In this document: positions 6,825-10,206 of the stretch, piece by piece | Layout of the letters: each line of letters starts with the position of its first letter | Position numbering within the stretch: position 1 is the stretch's first letter | NCBI GenBank assembly: GCA_024643585.1 | Contig: JAHEMP010000066.1 | Span: 1 to 10,206, forward strand | From: Crocinitomicaceae bacterium | GTDB taxonomy: Bacteria; Bacteroidota; Bacteroidia; Flavobacteriales_D; Crocinitomicaceae | DNA length: 10,206 bases | Direction: 5' to 3' | The notes under the pieces: generated by a model | Databases searched by the model: none | What the model saw: only the letters and a program-made list of their open reading frames with translations | What the model was told of the DNA's origin: nothing | Made by a program: the position numbers and the translations under genes

Positions 6825-7757
6825 TTGTCAAGTTTCATTAATATCCATTTTAATAACATTCTATTTGTCGTATTTATATCGACATCATTAAATGTTCATT
6901 CCCAACAAGTTACATTGGATAATGCAGGCATAAAGATTGGCCTCATTCTCAATTTTGGTTCACATGTCAATCAGCTGGGCGTGAAGATAGATGCTTTCGC
7001 AAATTATCAGTTTTTTCAAATCAACATTGGCAATTCGACTACATATTCATTAAATAATTTGGGAACTAGAAAAAGGTTTTTTGAAAATAGATTATCTCTT
7101 GGAGCCTCCATACTTGGAGGAAAAAAAAATATGGAGCCTGATTTCATTTGGGGCGGCCTAAGACATCAAACCAACTATTCAAACGCTATTGGTTACAATT
7201 ACATCTGGTACAGGGATAATATTGGTACTAGTCAAAATTCTGGAGGGTGGACATTTCAACTATCTCATTTTCAATTGTTTTTCGAAAACGACATATTTGC
7301 AGGGACGGGTCGTGATAAATACAGAACCGGACATTTGATGCTCTCCTATAGAAATAAAAACGCTAATTTTCAGTTGGGCACGAAACTTTGGACAGGTGAA
7401 ACGCGAGGGTCAGAATGGGTTAAAACCAAATCATCCGCTTGTCCAAATGGTTTTAGAATATTAGAAAATCTTCCTTTCGGCAAAACTAGTCATGGTATTT
7501 TTTATGGAGGAATTACCTACTTACTGCCTTATGGAAATACAATTAATGGACAGATTGGAATTGATTCAGAACAGATTAGGCATGGTTTTCAAAATAAAAT
7601 TTCGCATGATCTAATTTTGTTCCCTAAATTTATTGAACGAAAGACACCACACTACCCACGATTGGATGAAAACGGGTGTATTGTTCATAATAAAGAATCT
7701 ATTCGAAAAGACAAATTATACATCCAAATAGGGCTAAATAACCTTTGGTCCTACTAA
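6825..7757 (+). CDS. Exported protein similar to 'bacterial toxin 23' family
   Basis: The protein has about 310 residues. A hydrophobic N-terminus (ILFVVFISTSLNVHSQQ) looks like a signal peptide cut before QQVT. The remainder resembles, from memory, proteins annotated 'polymorphic toxin type 23 domain': GLILNFGSHVNQLG, NYQFFQINIG, SLNNLG, WYRDNIGTSQ (128-137), FFENDIFAG with RDKYRTG (152-169), LWTGETRG, GKTSHGI, IGIDSEQIRHGFQNK and KTPHYP. The toxin label came from comparative genomics. Here there are no delivery, RHS or repeat domains and no immunity gene, and the alternating strands with a terminal tyrosine also suit an outer-membrane beta-barrel-like protein. The start is uncertain. An in-frame TGA at 6798 bounds it, and between there and 6825 there is no ATG or GTG, only ATC 6801, ATT 6807 and TTG 6825. 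TTG is used here. Confidence 0.65.
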   Translation: MSSFINIHFNNILFVVFISTSLNVHSQQVTLDNAGIKIGLILNFGSHVNQLGVKIDAFANYQFFQINIGNSTTYSLNNLGTRKRFFENRLSLGASILGGKKNMEPDFIWGGLRHQTNYSNAIGYNYIWYRDNIGTSQNSGGWTFQLSHFQLFFENDIFAGTGRDKYRTGHLMLSYRNKNANFQLGTKLWTGETRGSEWVKTKSSACPNGFRILENLPFGKTSHGIFYGGITYLLPYGNTINGQIGIDSEQIRHGFQNKISHDLILFPKFIERKTPHYPRLDENGCIVHNKESIRKDKLYIQIGLNNLWSY

Positions 7758-7804
7758 TTTGTTAAATAACTGAAAGGAATAGTCCCTTTATTCAAGCAAA
7801 TGTA

Positions 7805-7812
7805 TAACTTTG
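7805..7812 (+). promoter_or_regulatory. Promoter -7 box for pyrG-yidC
   Basis: TAACTTTG matches TAnnTTTG exactly and is followed by GC, as is frequent in this phylum. It lies 28 bases before the pyrG ATG, predicting a leader of about 20 nt. No clear -33 TTG is seen. Confidence 0.55.
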
Positions 7813-7840
7813 CATCCCGTAGTTACAATCTTAATTCGGT

Positions 7841-9454
7841 ATGTCAAATTCCACAAAATACATCTTTGTAACAGGGGGTGTTACATCATCATTAGGCAAG
7901 GGTATAATTTCAGCCTCTTTGGCCACTCTTTTGCAATCTAGAGGTTATTCGGTAACCATCCAAAAGCTTGATCCATACATCAATATAGATCCAGGAACTT
8001 TGAATCCATATGAGCATGGTGAGTGTTTTGTAACCGATGATGGAGCAGAAACAGATTTGGATTTAGGACACTACGAGCGTTTTTTAAATGTTCCAACTTC
8101 CCAAGCGAACAATGTTACCACTGGAAGAATTTATCAATCGGTTATTGAAAAAGAAAGAAAAGGAGAATTTTTAGGTAAAACTGTTCAAGTTATACCTCAT
8201 ATTACTGATGAGATAAAAGAAAGAATTCAAATTTTAGGAAACAAAGGCACGTTTGATATTGTAATTACAGAAATAGGCGGCACTGTTGGTGACATTGAGT
8301 CATTACCTTATGTAGAAGCAGTTCGTCAAATGGTATGGGAGTTTGATAATGATTGCATAGTCGTGCACCTTACCCTTATTCCATATTTGTCGGCAGCTGG
8401 TGAATTAAAAACCAAACCTACTCAACATTCCGTTAAGCAACTGTTAGAACTTGGTGTTCAACCAGATATTTTATGCTGTAGAACGGAACATCCTTTAGGA
8501 TTGGATTTACGCAAGAAAATTGCTAAATTTTGTAACGTTAGCATGAATGCGGTGATTGAGTCCATAGATGCAAAAACCATTTATGAGGTGCCATTCTTGA
8601 TGCAAGAAGAAGAGTTGGACAAGGTGGTTTTAGAAAAATTAGGACTACCGACAAAGTCAACAGCAAACATGTCAAAATGGAAAAAATTTATTGATAGAAT
8701 CAATAATCCCAAAACAACAATCAACATTGGTTTGGTCGGCAAATATGTTGAACTTAAAGATTCCTATAAATCCATTTCAGAATCATTTATCCACGCTGGT
8801 GCAGAAAATGAGTGTCAAGTAAACTTAGTTTGGCTGCATTCTGAAAAATTGAACAGTAATAATGTTGAGAAGAAATTGTCTGGATTGGATGGAATTCTAG
8901 TTGCTCCGGGATTTGGCTCTCGAGGAATTGCTGGCAAAATTGAAGCGGTTCGATATGCCCGTGAAAACAATGTTCCTTTTTTTGGTATTTGTTTAGGAAT
9001 GCAATGTGCAGTAATTGAATTTGCCAGACACGTTTTAGGTCACGAAGAAGCACATACTACTGAAATTTCAGAGGATTGTCCTTATCCTGTTATCAGTATG
9101 ATGGAAGAACAAAAGACAATTTCAAATATGGGCGGTACAATGCGATTAGGCGCATACAAATGTCAATTGAAACCAGGTTCAAAAGCATCTAAAGCCTATA
9201 ACACAGATAAAATTTCAGAAAGACACCGTCATAGATACGAATTTAACAATGACTTCTTAAAGGAATTTGAAGCTGCGGGAATGATTGCAACGGGTAAAAA
9301 CCCTGAATCAGGATTGGTTGAGGTTATTGAAATCCCTGAACATCCTTGGTTTGTTGGTGCACAATTTCACCCAGAATATAAAAGTACAGTGGCTAATCCA
9401 CACCCATTGTTCGTCGCTTTTGTCGAGGCGGCAATTACAAATAAGAAAAATTAA
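7841..9454 (+). CDS. pyrG: CTP synthase
   Basis: The protein has 537 residues, full length for the family. It converts UTP to CTP using ATP and ammonia from glutamine, the last step of de novo pyrimidine nucleotide synthesis, in the cytoplasm. The N-terminal synthetase domain (about 1-270) shows the nucleotide-binding loop GGVTSSLGKG (12-21), KLDPYINIDPGTLNP (42-56), the stretch EHGECFVTDDGAETDLDLGH (58-77) and GGTVGDIESLPY (146-157). The C-terminal class I glutamine amidotransferase domain (about 295-535) has the full triad: C384 in GICLGMQ, and H510 and E512 in GAQFHPEY. All key residues are present, so the enzyme should be active. yidC starts 9 bases after the stop, a close pairing I recall as common in Bacteroidota. 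Confidence 0.98.
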   Translation: MSNSTKYIFVTGGVTSSLGKGIISASLATLLQSRGYSVTIQKLDPYINIDPGTLNPYEHGECFVTDDGAETDLDLGHYERFLNVPTSQANNVTTGRIYQSVIEKERKGEFLGKTVQVIPHITDEIKERIQILGNKGTFDIVITEIGGTVGDIESLPYVEAVRQMVWEFDNDCIVVHLTLIPYLSAAGELKTKPTQHSVKQLLELGVQPDILCCRTEHPLGLDLRKKIAKFCNVSMNAVIESIDAKTIYEVPFLMQEEELDKVVLEKLGLPTKSTANMSKWKKFIDRINNPKTTINIGLVGKYVELKDSYKSISESFIHAGAENECQVNLVWLHSEKLNSNNVEKKLSGLDGILVAPGFGSRGIAGKIEAVRYARENNVPFFGICLGMQCAVIEFARHVLGHEEAHTTEISEDCPYPVISMMEEQKTISNMGGTMRLGAYKCQLKPGSKASKAYNTDKISERHRHRYEFNNDFLKEFEAAGMIATGKNPESGLVEVIEIPEHPWFVGAQFHPEYKSTVANPHPLFVAFVEAAITNKKN

Positions 9455-9463
9455 TTTACAGAA

Positions 9464-10206
9464 ATGGATAGAAATACGATCGTTGGATTGGTTTTAATTG
9501 GTTTAATTTTAAGTGTTTTTACAATATTTAATCAACCAACTGCTGAAGAACTAAAAGAAAAACAACGTCTAGAACAGGAAAAAGCGAAATCAGATAGCAA
9601 CAAAGAATCTGCAATCCAAACAGCTGAAAAAGAAAAATCAGAGATAGTTCCCAATGCGGATTTAAAAGTTGATTCAAACAAAGTCAAAATTGAAAAAACA
9701 GAAGAAGTTGCAAAAAGTGAAATTATTCGCTTGGAAAACAATAAATTAATAATCGATTTTGATACTAAAGGTGGAAAAATAGCATCGGTTCAATTAAAGG
9801 AATATCAAACTTATCATAACTATGACAAGAATAAACTAACAAAAAAACATACGCCTTTGTTGCTTTTTGACAAAGGTGATGCGTCAAACGCGCTTACTTT
9901 TAATGCCAACGGTAAAATATTTAATACAGATGACGTTGTTTTTAGTGTAAAAAACAAAACTTCCAATAGTATTCTTTTGAGCTACTCAATTGACGAAAGT
10001 AAATCAGTCGATTTTGAGTACACCTTGCCCAAGGATAATTACAATATTTCCTATGCGATTAACTTGAAAGGAATGAAAAATGATATTCGAAATAAAAATG
10101 TCAATTTCGAATGGAAAACAGCTTTCAAAAAAACAGAGCGCCTATTTAGTGAGCAAAGAAGAATTTCTACAGTTTGTTTTCAAAATCAAAAGGATGGATT
10201 TGATTA
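9464..10206 (+). CDS. yidC: Membrane protein insertase YidC, N-terminal part
   Basis: The gene runs off the right edge; 247 complete codons are visible. The N-terminus MDRNTIVGLVLIGLILSVFT with a single membrane helix (about 5-22) and NQPTAEELKEKQR right after it is typical of Bacteroidota YidC. A charged Lys/Glu-rich linker (about 28-85) follows, then the beginning of the periplasmic beta-sandwich domain (from about 87: IIRLENNKLIIDFDTKGGKIASVQLKEY). The conserved insertase core of five helices lies beyond the window, so completeness cannot be judged. YidC inserts proteins into the inner membrane, alone or with SecYEG. The ATG is 9 bases after the pyrG stop, indicating cotranscription. Confidence 0.93.
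   Translation, partial: MDRNTIVGLVLIGLILSVFTIFNQPTAEELKEKQRLEQEKAKSDSNKESAIQTAEKEKSEIVPNADLKVDSNKVKIEKTEEVAKSEIIRLENNKLIIDFDTKGGKIASVQLKEYQTYHNYDKNKLTKKHTPLLLFDKGDASNALTFNANGKIFNTDDVVFSVKNKTSNSILLSYSIDESKSVDFEYTLPKDNYNISYAINLKGMKNDIRNKNVNFEWKTAFKKTERLFSEQRRISTVCFQNQKDGFD

Noticed and set aside
7771..7792. Short inverted repeat AAAGG...CCTTT between the toxin-23-like gene and pyrG
   Set aside because: The stem is only 5 bp with a weak tail; not enough for a terminator call.
8787..9053. 88-codon minus-strand frame inside pyrG
   Set aside because: It is antisense to the conserved glutamine amidotransferase domain and has no protein-like features.
9532..9741. 69-codon minus-strand frame rich in Ser and Phe
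   Set aside because: It mirrors the Lys/Glu-rich linker of YidC on the opposite strand.

Overview
The window looks like ordinary chromosomal DNA from a Bacteroidota bacterium, probably of the Flavobacteriales; the order is an inference. The evidence is AT-rich sequence, starts without Shine-Dalgarno motifs, several TAnnTTTG promoter -7 boxes of the Bacteroidota type, and the close pyrG-yidC pair, which from memory is common in this phylum. No transposase, integrase, CRISPR array, tRNA or rRNA gene is visible, and nothing in base composition suggests recent transfer.

Layout. From 1 to about 680 lie the 3' end of an unrecognised gene and a 64-residue two-helix membrane protein, both on the plus strand. 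A convergent zone with two strong hairpin terminators (719-768 and 808-840) separates them from a minus-strand block. That block reads, in transcription order, a rhomboid protease (3034-2414), a class IV PLP aminotransferase starting 4 bases later (2409-1522), and a cold-shock-domain protein (1309-863) with its own promoter and a leader of about 130 nt. A divergent 145-base intergenic region then leads into plus-strand genes: rpe, a secreted protein with a lysine-rich tail, a two-domain universal stress protein coupled to a CvfB-like S1 RNA-binding protein, a secreted protein resembling the 'bacterial toxin 23' family, pyrG, and the start of yidC, which is cut by the right edge.

Functions. 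Most genes are housekeeping: pentose phosphate metabolism (rpe), CTP synthesis (pyrG), membrane protein insertion (yidC), amino-acid or folate-related PLP chemistry, intramembrane proteolysis, RNA binding and stress response. They form short independent units rather than one pathway.

I see no clearly new multi-gene system. The parts most worth checking are the toxin-23-like gene at about 6825-7757, which lacks an ATG or GTG start, has no room for an immunity gene and looks like an exported beta-rich protein; the secreted protein with the very basic tail; and the long leader of the cold-shock-domain gene.
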